From Verrucomicrobiales bacterium (GTDB lineage: Bacteria; Verrucomicrobiota; Verrucomicrobiia; Verrucomicrobiales; DEV007): a stretch of DNA of 64,000 nt. Where the stretch lies: assembly GCA_029213005.1 (NCBI GenBank), contig JARGPI010000003.1, forward strand, positions 248,001-312,000, in the 5' to 3' direction. Positions 54,259-63,164 of the stretch are shown in pieces. How positions within the stretch are numbered: position 1 is the stretch's first letter; the number at the start of each line of letters is the position of its first letter. The notes below the pieces were generated by a model. The model had not been told where the DNA came from, did not search any database, and saw only the letters and a program-made list of their open reading frames with translations. The position numbers were made by a program, and so were the translations under genes.

Positions 54259-55833
54259 ATGAACTTTCTAAAAATATCCCCATTAAGATTTTTTGTATTG
54301 GGTGCGGGTATCACACTGGCACTTAATTTCGCGCTCTACTTCAGTCAGAAACTGGGCGAGGAGGGGAAACCGGTGAGCACGTCGATCGCGAAATTTCCGG
54401 CTATGAGCCCTCAGATCAGCACCTGGTTTTCAGGGGATGCGGAGAAGGGTAAAATCCTGACAAACGGTATGGGGATGCGGTTTGTGAGGCTTCCGGACCT
54501 CGAAATTGCGTTTGGAACTCACGAGGTGACCCGCGAGCAGTTTCGTTTCTTTGCCGAGGCGGCTGGAATGACGGATCATCGTTGGTTGAGCCGCATCACG
54601 AGAGCGGGATTGTCGCAGCCCGATGACCATCCGGTTGTGAATGTGAGCTGGGAAGAAGCTACAAAATTTTGCGAATGGCTTTCCGAGCAGGAGAATATGA
54701 CTTTTCGTCTCCCGACCGACTATGAGTGGAGTGTCGCTGCAGGGCTCAAACCGGAGACCAGTTTTCAGTCTCCGGCGCTTCGGTCCAAGCAGGCGGCTGA
54801 AGAGTATTTCTGGGGGAAAAAATGGACGACCGATCTGGCCGTCGAAAATTATGCGGACAAATCCTTCGCATCGGTCACCGGGGGCACGGGTTGCTTTCCT
54901 TTCGACGATACCTATCCCGCTACCGCACCGGCAGGAAGTTTTCTGCCGAATGAATTGGGCATTTACGATATGGGCGGCAACGTGAGCGAGTGGGTGTATG
55001 ACTGGTACCAGGACCGGGACGAATACAAAACGGTGAGGGGCGCCTCTTACGGTTCCGGAATGCTTCACAAGGAAATCCATTACAAAGGTTTCCGGACGAT
55101 GGCCACGCCTTCGTTCCGGAGCGAGTATTTCGGATTTCGTGTGGTCGCGGAAACCTCCGATAAACTCTATACCGTGAAAGTAGATGCCCCGGCCCCGGCT
55201 GAAACCCGGATGATTCCGGCCATGTTACCGATCGAGGATTCGACGGAGCTGCCTTACGAAACGGCTTCGATCGCCTCGCCTGATGAAATGATTGTGAATC
55301 CTTTCCCGACGACCGTCACTCAGGATATCGTGGAGCCGATGGTTCCCATGGAGGAAATTGCGTTGCGGGCCAGTCAGGATATCACCAAGCCGGTCGTGGT
55401 CACCTATACCGGAAAAGACGGTATCAATCTGAGAGAAGACACCAGCTTTGGTTCCAGTAACCGCCTGGGCGCGATCTATCCTCAGTCAAAAATTCCGTTA
55501 ACCCAGATCGGAGAAGATACCGAAGTTGATACCGAGACCTGGGTGAATATCGAAGTGCAGGGCTGGATTCCGACCAAGGTCAACTCCTATACCTTTTTGG
55601 AAGATCAGGGCAATGGAACCTGGAAAGTGGTTTGGAGCAAGCCCAACGATCGCTATGTCGCAATGCGAACCGGCCCATCGTCCGACGATACTCTGATCAG
55701 CAAAGTGAACTATGGTTCTATAGTGACCGAAACCGATTCGAAAACGATTGGTTCGAGACACTATATCTACGCCAAGTTTTCCGGATGGGTAGTGAAACGC
55801 AACTCTTCCCGCTCCTATATTAAAGATCTTTAA
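54259..55833 (+). CDS. SUMF1/FGE-fold protein with C-terminal SH3-like domains (FGE cysteines absent)
   Basis: This 524-residue protein has an N-terminal anchor (LRFFVLGAGITLALNFALYF) and a formylglycine-generating-enzyme-like fold at about 75-310 (EVTREQFRFFAEAAG, VVNVSWEEATKFCEWLSE, FRLPTDYEWSVAAGL, YDMGGNVSEWVYDWY, FGFRVVAE). Two SH3b-like domains follow after about 380 (GINLREDTSFGSSNRLG and YVAMRTGPSSDDTLISKV). Active FGE has a Cys pair in the RGGSF..C....C segment; here it reads RGASYGSGMLHKEIHYKGFR without Cys. It is therefore probably a binding protein, not the activator of the neighbouring sulfatase. Confidence 0.8.
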   Translation: MNFLKISPLRFFVLGAGITLALNFALYFSQKLGEEGKPVSTSIAKFPAMSPQISTWFSGDAEKGKILTNGMGMRFVRLPDLEIAFGTHEVTREQFRFFAEAAGMTDHRWLSRITRAGLSQPDDHPVVNVSWEEATKFCEWLSEQENMTFRLPTDYEWSVAAGLKPETSFQSPALRSKQAAEEYFWGKKWTTDLAVENYADKSFASVTGGTGCFPFDDTYPATAPAGSFLPNELGIYDMGGNVSEWVYDWYQDRDEYKTVRGASYGSGMLHKEIHYKGFRTMATPSFRSEYFGFRVVAETSDKLYTVKVDAPAPAETRMIPAMLPIEDSTELPYETASIASPDEMIVNPFPTTVTQDIVEPMVPMEEIALRASQDITKPVVVTYTGKDGINLREDTSFGSSNRLGAIYPQSKIPLTQIGEDTEVDTETWVNIEVQGWIPTKVNSYTFLEDQGNGTWKVVWSKPNDRYVAMRTGPSSDDTLISKVNYGSIVTETDSKTIGSRHYIYAKFSGWVVKRNSSRSYIKDL

Positions 55834-55837
55834 CCGC

Positions 55838-58087
55838 TCAGGATCTAACTTTCCGCGGCAGAGCTACGATTTCCAAAAATACGGAATTTTCCGTGTAGCG
55901 AATCCGGAGACGCGCTCCGGATCGAGTTACGACCTGATTGCCGTGGTTGGCGAATTTTCCCGTGATCGAGTTGGCGGTCAGAATTTCGAACGAATCTCCA
56001 GTTTGCCAGTTGATCGGGGCTGATTCATTGAGTCGAAGTATCCCTGCTAATTCGGCGGTTCCATGGATCCGCAGAGCCGAGCGATCTGAAACTGACAAGT
56101 TGGCACCGGCTGACTCTATGTAGTTACCGACGACTTGCAGCGTCGCTTTGCCCGGTCTGTCGCTCGCTGAAATCGAGACATCGCCGGAGTTGTAGATCGT
56201 CGCCTCGACACTGCCGTTGCCACGCAGCCCGGCTCCTTCGCGGACGTCGATCCACCTCAAAGACGTCACCGTTCCTCCGTTCACAGATAGCACTCCGTTC
56301 TCTGAGAGACGGATTTCATTCCGCCCCGTGAGGTTGATGTCGCTGCCGAGTTCCAGCTTCATTTCTGAGTTCCCTTTGATCTCCAGTCCGAGAAATTTCA
56401 GATCGGAGTCGGCATTTGCCTTCCGGGGTTGCTTTTCGGTATTTTCCATCGTCGCCACCCACGACACATCGGGCGCGCCGGTGATTTCGGTATAAACGAC
56501 ACCTGCATTTTCATAGCGGTAGTCGGACCAATTATCGGGATCGGAAGTTGTTGCGTCGTCAGCTCCGGTCCAGTGATGATAAGTGTTGGCAAAACCGCGC
56601 GGTTCATCGACTCGTTCGCCAAGCAGGAGCGTTTCCAGTTCATCGACGAGCTCTTCCTCGCCGGCTGCCAGGTTTTCACTCTCGGCTAGATCGGTTTTCA
56701 GATTGTAGAGTTCCAGTCCTTTGGGGCTTCGAACCAATTTGTAGTCACCTTTAATAATCGACTGACTTTTGCCCGCTTCGTGAATCAGAAATTCCCGTTC
56801 CCTCCGTTTTTCTTTACCGGTCAACAGTGGTGCCAGCGATACGCCGTCGATTCCGACGGGGGAGTCAATCCCGGCAAGGTCGCAAAAGGTTGGGAGGAGG
56901 TCGGTGACATCGATTGGTTTTTCATTAACTTGATTGGCTCTGATTTTCCCCGGCCATCTCATCACTGTGGGAACGCGGATTCCGCCTTCATAGATTGAAC
57001 CTTTGTTCGCTCGCAGGCCACCATTAGCATCCATTTCCGCATTGTTCCGACCGGAGGGGCCGCCGTTGTCGGACATAAAAATCACAAGGGTTTCATTGCT
57101 CACGGAGTCACTGGTGTCGCCATCGCCGTTCGGGTCATCCAGCGCCGCGAGGATATTGCCGAAATGCGCATCAATTCTTGTCACCATGGCAGCCCATTGT
57201 TGAGTTTGGGCTCCCAGATTGCTGAAATGGGGATCACCCCGGTAAGCCGCGTCCCAGCCGGGCAGAGTTGAGACCTCTTTGAACGGTGCGTGTGGAATCT
57301 GTGCCGCAAACAGTCCGAAAAAGGGAGTGCCATGCTTTCGATATTCAGCAGCGTTGGCTTTAACAAAGTCCAGGGCGGCCAGCGCATAGGTATCATCACA
57401 ATAGGCCCTGTCGGGGTAGTTCGGGGAATTGTGATTCGATGGGGAATCCGGGTAATTAGCGTTGCCTTTGAGTTCCTTGAGCGAATTCGGAACGAGATGC
57501 AATCCGCCCTTGCTGCCTGATGGGGCCGGCGCCGCCCAGAGCGTGGGTTGAAAGAAGGTGTGGGCGCGGACATGATGCAGCTCTGCCAGAACATATTGAT
57601 AACCGTGAGAGGTGGGCAGGGTCTGAAGGTTTTCGATCACGGGATTGGGAAGATCTTTTGAACCGCCATATCCCCATTTTCCCCAGTAGCCGGTCGTGTA
57701 ACCGGCTTTGGAGAGGAGGTCTCCCATCGTGACGTCTTCGGCCCGTATCGCTTTTTTGGCGTTGTTGGGATCGTTGCGGTCCGCAAAGGTGTGCCCCTGA
57801 TGAAAACCGGTTTGCTGGGACGATCGGGCGGGGGAGCAGACCGTGCAGCCATACGCCCGGGTGAAATTAATGCCTTCCGCAGCGAGTTGGTCGATGGTTG
57901 GTGTTTTGACATTGGGAAGTCCGGTGGATCGTCTATTGCTTTGACCATTAGGACCTATGGAACCCCATCCCATGTCGTCCACATAGAAATAGAGAATGTT
58001 GGGGCGGGGGGCATCTTCGGAATGTCCGGTTATCAGGGCAAGGAAACTTGCAAGTATCAGCGTGGCGACGCGGTGCGAAATTCTCAT
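55838..58087 (-). CDS. Secreted sulfatase with beta-helical autotransporter-like C-terminal part
   Basis: This 749-residue protein starts at the ATG at 58087; earlier TTG and ATG choices would delay the signal peptide (RVATLILASFLALITGHS). The sulfatase core has NILYFYVDDMGWGSIG with two metal-binding Asp residues, and CSPARSS, the CxPxR formylglycine motif. FMSDNGGPSGRNN gives the Asp/Asn metal ligands. The last about 230 residues (NEIRLSENGVLSVNGGTVTSL, NSGDVSISASDRPGKATLQV) are right-handed beta-helix-like repeats seen in autotransporter-type proteins of this phylum. It would remove sulfate from algal or animal polysaccharides. Activation would need an FGE that is not evident here. Confidence 0.87.
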   Translation of the reverse strand: MRISHRVATLILASFLALITGHSEDAPRPNILYFYVDDMGWGSIGPNGQSNRRSTGLPNVKTPTIDQLAAEGINFTRAYGCTVCSPARSSQQTGFHQGHTFADRNDPNNAKKAIRAEDVTMGDLLSKAGYTTGYWGKWGYGGSKDLPNPVIENLQTLPTSHGYQYVLAELHHVRAHTFFQPTLWAAPAPSGSKGGLHLVPNSLKELKGNANYPDSPSNHNSPNYPDRAYCDDTYALAALDFVKANAAEYRKHGTPFFGLFAAQIPHAPFKEVSTLPGWDAAYRGDPHFSNLGAQTQQWAAMVTRIDAHFGNILAALDDPNGDGDTSDSVSNETLVIFMSDNGGPSGRNNAEMDANGGLRANKGSIYEGGIRVPTVMRWPGKIRANQVNEKPIDVTDLLPTFCDLAGIDSPVGIDGVSLAPLLTGKEKRREREFLIHEAGKSQSIIKGDYKLVRSPKGLELYNLKTDLAESENLAAGEEELVDELETLLLGERVDEPRGFANTYHHWTGADDATTSDPDNWSDYRYENAGVVYTEITGAPDVSWVATMENTEKQPRKANADSDLKFLGLEIKGNSEMKLELGSDINLTGRNEIRLSENGVLSVNGGTVTSLRWIDVREGAGLRGNGSVEATIYNSGDVSISASDRPGKATLQVVGNYIESAGANLSVSDRSALRIHGTAELAGILRLNESAPINWQTGDSFEILTANSITGKFANHGNQVVTRSGARLRIRYTENSVFLEIVALPRKVRS

Positions 58088-58241
58088 AGTAAAGGTATCA
58101 GGGATTCTCATCGTGTTCAGAAAGCGGATCGTTTGCAAGCCATAAGGGCAAGGGGGAGAGGTAGCTCGCTCCTAAATTTATCCTCCTTTTTCACGCAGTT
58201 TTTGCGCTTGAAGCCATCACTGGCAGGTGGTTGTTTCAGGC

Positions 58242-59219
58242 ATGCGCTTACTCCACCACTGTCTTTTAATAGGTTTCGGATTGTTCTACATTAATTGTGT
58301 TTCCGCTCAGCAGGTGAAGGTTGGTATCATTGGTTTGGATACGTCTCACAGTATCGCCTTCACCAAGGCGATGAACGATCCCAAAGCGACGGGAAATCTG
58401 GAATTTTGTCAAGTGGTGGCCGCTTATCCCCACGGGAGCCGGGATATTGAATCGAGTGTGAGCCGGATTCCGAAGTATACCGAACAGATATCGGGAATGG
58501 GGGTGAAGATAGTGGATTCCATTCCTGAACTTCTGGAACTGGTTGATGCCGTTCTGCTTGAAACCAATGATGGAAGACCGCATTTGGAGCAGGTCTTACC
58601 GGTATTAAAAGCGGGGAAGCCGGTTTTCATCGATAAGCCCATTGCGGGATCTCTCGAAGACGCCATTAAAATATTTCAGGCATCGACTGAATACCAAATC
58701 CCTATCTTTTCGAGCTCGTCACTACGCTTCGGTAAAACCACTCAGGAAGCGCGAAGTGGCAAATATGGTGAGATTGTGTATTGCGAGACGACCAGCCCGG
58801 CAAGTATTGAAAAGACCCATCCCGATTTGTTCTGGTATGGTATTCACGGAGTGGAATCACTCTTTACCGTGATGGGAACCGGTTGTCAGTCAGTCAAGCG
58901 ATCCACCACGGAGGACGGTAAAATCAAGGTTGTCGGAAGATGGGAAGGCGACCGGACCCGTCTGGGAGTCTTCACCGAGGGTAAAGGGTATGTGGGGAAG
59001 GCGACCAATCTGGAAGGGGAGGTTCACGAGGTCGGCAGCTACGACGGCTACGGGCCGCTTGTGGCTGCAATTGCGGACTATTTCATCACCGGTGTGGCTC
59101 CGGTAACACCGGCCGAGACGCTCGAAATTTATGCTTTTATGGAGGCTGCCGATGAAAGCAAGCGGCAGGGCGGCGCTGAGGTTACACTTCAGGAAGTGAT
59201 GAAGCTCAGCGCGCCGTAA
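58242..59219 (+). CDS. Exported Gfo/Idh/MocA family oxidoreductase
   Basis: This 325-residue protein starts at the ATG at 58242 with signal peptide MRLLHHCLLIGFGLFYINCVSA (a GTG at 58227 lies upstream). The Rossmann fold begins KVGIIGLDTSHS. The catalytic EKP motif is seen as FIDKPIAG, with Asp replacing Glu. A substrate domain follows with HPDLFWYGIHGVESLF. Members use bound NAD(P) to oxidise sugars. Secreted forms are common in PVC bacteria. It is divergent from the sulfatase and convergent, 7 bp away, with ridA. Confidence 0.87.
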   Translation: MRLLHHCLLIGFGLFYINCVSAQQVKVGIIGLDTSHSIAFTKAMNDPKATGNLEFCQVVAAYPHGSRDIESSVSRIPKYTEQISGMGVKIVDSIPELLELVDAVLLETNDGRPHLEQVLPVLKAGKPVFIDKPIAGSLEDAIKIFQASTEYQIPIFSSSSLRFGKTTQEARSGKYGEIVYCETTSPASIEKTHPDLFWYGIHGVESLFTVMGTGCQSVKRSTTEDGKIKVVGRWEGDRTRLGVFTEGKGYVGKATNLEGEVHEVGSYDGYGPLVAAIADYFITGVAPVTPAETLEIYAFMEAADESKRQGGAEVTLQEVMKLSAP

Positions 59220-59225
59220 GTGAGT

Positions 59226-59684
59226 TTACTCGATTTCCAGAATCACTTCGATTTCCACCGCAATATTACCGGGGAGGACGTTGGTGCCCATCGCGCTGCG
59301 GGCCCCGATACCGGCGTCGCCGAAAACCTCGCCGAACAGTTCACTGAAGCCATTGATGGTCTGAGGCTGTTCCACAAAATCATTGGTGCTGTTGACCAGT
59401 GCGAGCGTCTTGATAACGCGTTTTACGCGGTCGAGTGATCCCAGCTCAGCTTTGATCGTGGCCAGCAAAGCAAGGCCACACTGGCGGGCTGCGGCCTGTC
59501 CTTCCTCAAGAGTCAAATCTTCGCCAAGGCGCCCTTTGATATAGGTTTCGTCCGATTGGAAAGGCCCGTGACCGGACAAATAGGCGAGGTTGTTGACGAC
59601 AACAACCGGCTTGTAAACCCCACCTTTGGGAGGTGCCGGAGGGAGTTCGAGTCCCATTGCTTTGATTTTCGCTTCAGCGCTCAT
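59226..59684 (-). CDS. RidA family protein (YjgF/YER057c/UK114)
   Basis: This 152-residue protein is of the size of the longer RidA-like group. It has VVVVNNLAYLSGHGPF near the start, AARQCGLALLATIKAELGSLDRVKRV in the middle and a C-terminal GARSAMGTNVLPGNIAVEIEVI. The Arg that binds the imine carboxylate in active RidA is GARSA here. RidA hydrolyses reactive enamines/imines made by PLP enzymes. It lies downstream of the kinase-phosphatase gene on the same strand, with about 60 bp between them. Confidence 0.9.
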   Translation of the reverse strand: MSAEAKIKAMGLELPPAPPKGGVYKPVVVVNNLAYLSGHGPFQSDETYIKGRLGEDLTLEEGQAAARQCGLALLATIKAELGSLDRVKRVIKTLALVNSTNDFVEQPQTINGFSELFGEVFGDAGIGARSAMGTNVLPGNIAVEIEVILEIE

Positions 59685-59746
59685 ATTGGAGTCAATATCA
59701 TGAGCGGCGATTGGGTGAAAACCCTTTTTCGACAGAATTGCGGAGC

Positions 59747-60961
59747 CTATTTTACCTGAACGACCATGAGAGTGGTGTCGTCTTTACCAGAGGTCCTCAG
59801 CGATTCGTCGAGGAAAGCGCGTGCGGTTTCCTCCGGTGTGCGGTTTTTGTCGACACTGTCCTGAAATTCATTTTTGATCCGGTTATTCCAGATCCCGTCG
59901 ATGAGGCCGTCGCTGCAAAACAGAAACCACATTCCCCGTTCAAGGTGGATGGTGCCGACCTGAGGCTGAACTTGATCCCGTCCGGTGCCGATTGCCTGAT
60001 AGAGAACATTGCGGGAAGGGTGGGACCGGGCCTGGCGTTCATTGATTTGGCCTTTACGCTCCATTTCGCCAACTTTGGTGTGATCAAAGGTAAGTTGCTC
60101 CAGCTCGCCTTGGTAGAATCGATAGATCCGGCTGTCACCGACGTGGGCAAAATGCATTTCCTTGCGGTTGAACAGCCCGCAAACCAGGGTGGCGCCCATT
60201 CCTTTGACATCGGGTTTTGCCTGGCCGATCCGATTCACGTAGTTATTGAGATCGACCACAGCTAATGCTAGATGCTTCAGCGGTTCTGCGTTGCCTTCAA
60301 ACCTTCCCATTCGGGCGGGTAAAAACTGTCGCAATTCTTTTACTGCCAGCCAACTGGCATAACCACCGCCCGCGTTTCCGCCCATTCCATCACTGACGGC
60401 AAAAACGGCGCCCCTTTCAGTAATATTCAAATCGCCTTCGAGAGGCAGTTCCTCCGCCCAGCCGTCGTCCGATGCGAAGGCGGCGAGGCAGTCTTCGTTG
60501 CCTGGTTTGCGTTTGCCGTCAATACTGACTCCAAACCAGTTTATCGCGAAAGCGCCGGATTCGTCCGAGTTCTTTTCCGCATCGAAATTAAGGACCTGAG
60601 CCAGTTCAAAATCGATGACGCAAAAACGGCCCATCTGGGGGTGATAAGTGATATTCCGGGGAAAAGGATCGTCGTGAATTACCCCGAAATTTTCTTTCAG
60701 GTCATCAAAGAGTTCCTGTGCTTTACCATCGCTAATACTGTCGGCGGGATGTCCACAGTTTGTTGTGACGAGCGTCAGAGTTTCAGGATCGCTGTCGATC
60801 AGGCGGGGGACGTAGTCGCACCCGCGGTCATCCAGGACCTTCAGCACCTTCACTTCGTTTTCAAACCGTTCGTCCGCGCCGGTCCCCCGGAACGTCTTGT
60901 AGACTCGACCGTCATAACCGATCCTGACAATAGAGCGCAGCCCGTCTTTAGCAATCTTCAC
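59747..60961 (-). CDS. Kinase-like domain fused to PP2C phosphatase
   Basis: This 404-residue protein starts at a GTG at 60961, the only start after an in-frame TAA just upstream. Residues 1-130 resemble the small RIO/Kdo-type kinases: VYKTF with the Lys, HDDPFPRN (the catalytic Asp/Asn loop) and VIDFELAQ (DFG-like). From about 140 a full PP2C domain follows: RKPGNEDC, VSDGMGGNAGG, GMGATLVCGLF, HVGDSRIYRFY, CSDGLIDGI and GKDDTTLM, with the metal Asp residues intact. One chain thus holds a possible kinase and a phosphatase, suggesting a switch on Ser/Thr proteins. Confidence 0.85.
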   Translation of the reverse strand: MKIAKDGLRSIVRIGYDGRVYKTFRGTGADERFENEVKVLKVLDDRGCDYVPRLIDSDPETLTLVTTNCGHPADSISDGKAQELFDDLKENFGVIHDDPFPRNITYHPQMGRFCVIDFELAQVLNFDAEKNSDESGAFAINWFGVSIDGKRKPGNEDCLAAFASDDGWAEELPLEGDLNITERGAVFAVSDGMGGNAGGGYASWLAVKELRQFLPARMGRFEGNAEPLKHLALAVVDLNNYVNRIGQAKPDVKGMGATLVCGLFNRKEMHFAHVGDSRIYRFYQGELEQLTFDHTKVGEMERKGQINERQARSHPSRNVLYQAIGTGRDQVQPQVGTIHLERGMWFLFCSDGLIDGIWNNRIKNEFQDSVDKNRTPEETARAFLDESLRTSGKDDTTLMVVQVK

Positions 60962-61011
60962 CCTTTAACCCTCGCAAATTCAGGCCTCTTTGCAAGCCTT
61001 CGGCACTGGTT

Positions 61012-61950
61012 TTACGTTCTATCCGCAGGCGAGTCACCGTGGAGCTTTTTGATCACATAGATGGGCCGTTGTTTCACCTCAATGTAGATCCGGCCAAGGT
61101 ATTCGCCGATCACGCCGAGGCAGATCAGGATCAAACCCGAAAAGGTGAGTGAGACGACCATTATTGAAGCGTAGCCGGGTAAATCGACGCCTTGAATGGT
61201 GGTTCGCAAAATCAGAAAAATGGCGTATCCGACGGCAAAGACCGATGACACAAATCCGAGAATGAACGACAATCTTAACGGCACGGTGCTGAAAGCTAAA
61301 ATTCCGTCAATTGCGAGGCCAAACAGCTTCGGGTAGTTCCATTTGGTCTCCCCGGCGGCGCGTTCGGGGCGCTCATAATCTACGAAAGCCACATCGAAGC
61401 CGGGCCAACTCAAAAGCCCTTTCATAAACCGGTTCTTCTCCTTCAGCAGATTAATGATCTGAAGCACTTTCCGATCGATTAACCTGAAATCACCCACGTT
61501 CTCCGGAATCGGGTCGTCAGCAAAGTAGTTGAAGGTTTGATAGAATCCCCGCGCGGTCATCCGCTTGATGAGCGAGTCGGATTTTCGCTGAGCGCGACGT
61601 CCCATCACGACATCCGCACCCTCTTTCCATTTAGCGATCATTTCGGGAATAATCTCCGGAGGATCCTGAAGATCCGCATCGATAATAATGGTGCAATCTC
61701 CGCACGAGTGCTGAAGCCCCGCAGTGAGAGCTGCTTCTTTTCCAAAGTTACGTGAGAGTTCCACCACTTTGATCCTCGGATCGATCGCACGGCAGGAAAT
61801 CAACTGTTGCAGAGTGGAATCGGAACTACCGTCGTCGACACAAATAATTTCAAAATCATCATAGCCTGAAAGAGCCGAGGTGATCGCTTCAAAGAAAATC
61901 GGGATGACTTCCTCTTCGTTATAAAATGGAGTAACTACCGATATTTTCAT
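61012..61950 (-). CDS. GT2 glycosyltransferase, polyprenol-phosphate hexose synthase type (GtrB/ArnC-like)
   Basis: This 312-residue protein starts at the ATG at 61950, one base into the stop of the upstream gene (ATGA). The GT-A domain shows ISVVTPFYNEEE, ICVDDGSSDSTL, DADLQDPPEIIPEM and ENVGDFRLIDRK. Two C-terminal membrane spans (LSFILGFVSSVFAVGYAIFLI and MVVSLTFSGLILICLGVIGEYL) are typical of GtrB/ArnC-like transferases that load sugar onto a lipid carrier on the inner face. It probably feeds the neighbouring GT87-like protein. Confidence 0.92.
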   Translation of the reverse strand: MKISVVTPFYNEEEVIPIFFEAITSALSGYDDFEIICVDDGSSDSTLQQLISCRAIDPRIKVVELSRNFGKEAALTAGLQHSCGDCTIIIDADLQDPPEIIPEMIAKWKEGADVVMGRRAQRKSDSLIKRMTARGFYQTFNYFADDPIPENVGDFRLIDRKVLQIINLLKEKNRFMKGLLSWPGFDVAFVDYERPERAAGETKWNYPKLFGLAIDGILAFSTVPLRLSFILGFVSSVFAVGYAIFLILRTTIQGVDLPGYASIMVVSLTFSGLILICLGVIGEYLGRIYIEVKQRPIYVIKKLHGDSPADRT

Positions 61951-63146
61951 ATTTGAACTTCTTCGCGATCTTTCCGTCCAAGGAGCCACATTTCGACGAG
62001 GATAGTTATCCAGAATAGAGTGCAGGGGAGGGCTCGCATTCCCAGCTTACTATAGGTCTCTCCAATTTTGCCATAGAAAAGGTCAGTTGGGGATAAAGAT
62101 GAGAAAATCAACATCACAGTTAAGCCAATCCAGGCTGCTTTCCGGTTTGTCTTCCGCTTGTAAAGAAACCATAGCGCGACTCCAGATTGAAGAATAATAA
62201 AGGTGGGGCTTTCAGACCCGGTACTGAAGATAACAATACCAACCATGGCTGAGGCGATGGCCAGTTCGGCCATTCCGCTGTTGAGATTCCACGTTTTCCA
62301 ACGGGACAGGGTGATGAGAGTCAGAACCGCCGCCCCGGCCAGAACGGCCCGTTGGGGGAGTTCCACTTGTAAGGCCCTCCGTGAAAAATCGAAGAGTGAC
62401 TGGAAGCCAAATTGGTCCACTCCGGTATTCAGCACCGATGCGTTTTTGGCAGCGAGGCGATCGAACCATGAAGGGTAACTCGAAATCGCAAACTCAAGGG
62501 AGGAAAACACAGCGGGAAGGAAAAAGAGAAATACACACCATCCCAAACCGTAGAGAATAAATTTTACTTTGTGTCGGGTAAAAAGAAACAGTACGAGAGC
62601 GACGCCTCCGTATATTTTCACAAACAAGCCGAAGGCGATACAGAAGGTTGATGCGGCAATGCGGCTCCTCTGTATCAAGCCCAGAGAGAGAAGGATGCAA
62701 CCGGCAATCAAACTGTTGGTCTGAAAGTTCTGTTGATTGGTGAGAAAGTCGAAGAAACAGATCAAACAGAAAATCGCTTTCTCACGGTCGGTAAAATTTA
62801 GAGAATACACCCCCCAGAGAAATACGAGGGTGGTCACGGTGACAAAAAGCGCGACACCCAACCAGCTGGGCAGGTAAGCGAACGGTATCGCGAAGACACT
62901 GAAAATGGGTCCGTAAAGGTAGTAGTCGCCATACTCCTGAGGGTAGGCCGCGTAGAGATCCTTCTCCGCAAAAAGGTGGTGGGTGGAATGAAAGAAAATC
63001 TTGATGTTGTTCCACTTTTCATCTTTGAACTTCAACATCGGAGCGACGACGCCTGCGATCAGGTAGAGAAATACGATGAATTTCCGGGAACTGATAACAG
63101 CCCACGATTTCGTGGACCATTCACTGGCTTTATTAAAACGACTCAT
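61947..63146 (-). CDS. Multi-pass membrane glycosyltransferase, GT87 (DUF2029)-like
   Basis: This 399-residue protein has about nine to ten hydrophobic segments. The first loop has DLYAAYPQEYGDYYLYGPIFSVFAIPFA, the usual DUF2029/GT87 pattern with Asp and Tyr residues. It overlaps the GT2 gene by 4 bp. GT87 enzymes move a sugar from polyprenol phosphate to an outside acceptor (arabinan or mannan in actinobacteria). With the GT2 partner it forms a lipid-linked sugar donor and transferase pair. The acceptor is unknown. Confidence 0.8.
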   Translation of the reverse strand: MSRFNKASEWSTKSWAVISSRKFIVFLYLIAGVVAPMLKFKDEKWNNIKIFFHSTHHLFAEKDLYAAYPQEYGDYYLYGPIFSVFAIPFAYLPSWLGVALFVTVTTLVFLWGVYSLNFTDREKAIFCLICFFDFLTNQQNFQTNSLIAGCILLSLGLIQRSRIAASTFCIAFGLFVKIYGGVALVLFLFTRHKVKFILYGLGWCVFLFFLPAVFSSLEFAISSYPSWFDRLAAKNASVLNTGVDQFGFQSLFDFSRRALQVELPQRAVLAGAAVLTLITLSRWKTWNLNSGMAELAIASAMVGIVIFSTGSESPTFIILQSGVALWFLYKRKTNRKAAWIGLTVMLIFSSLSPTDLFYGKIGETYSKLGMRALPCTLFWITILVEMWLLGRKDREEVQI

Positions 63147-63164
63147 CTCTTCAGATATATCTCC

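Noticed and set aside
54259..55833. Calling the SUMF1-like protein a formylglycine-generating enzyme
   Set aside because: The segment that should hold the catalytic cysteines has none.
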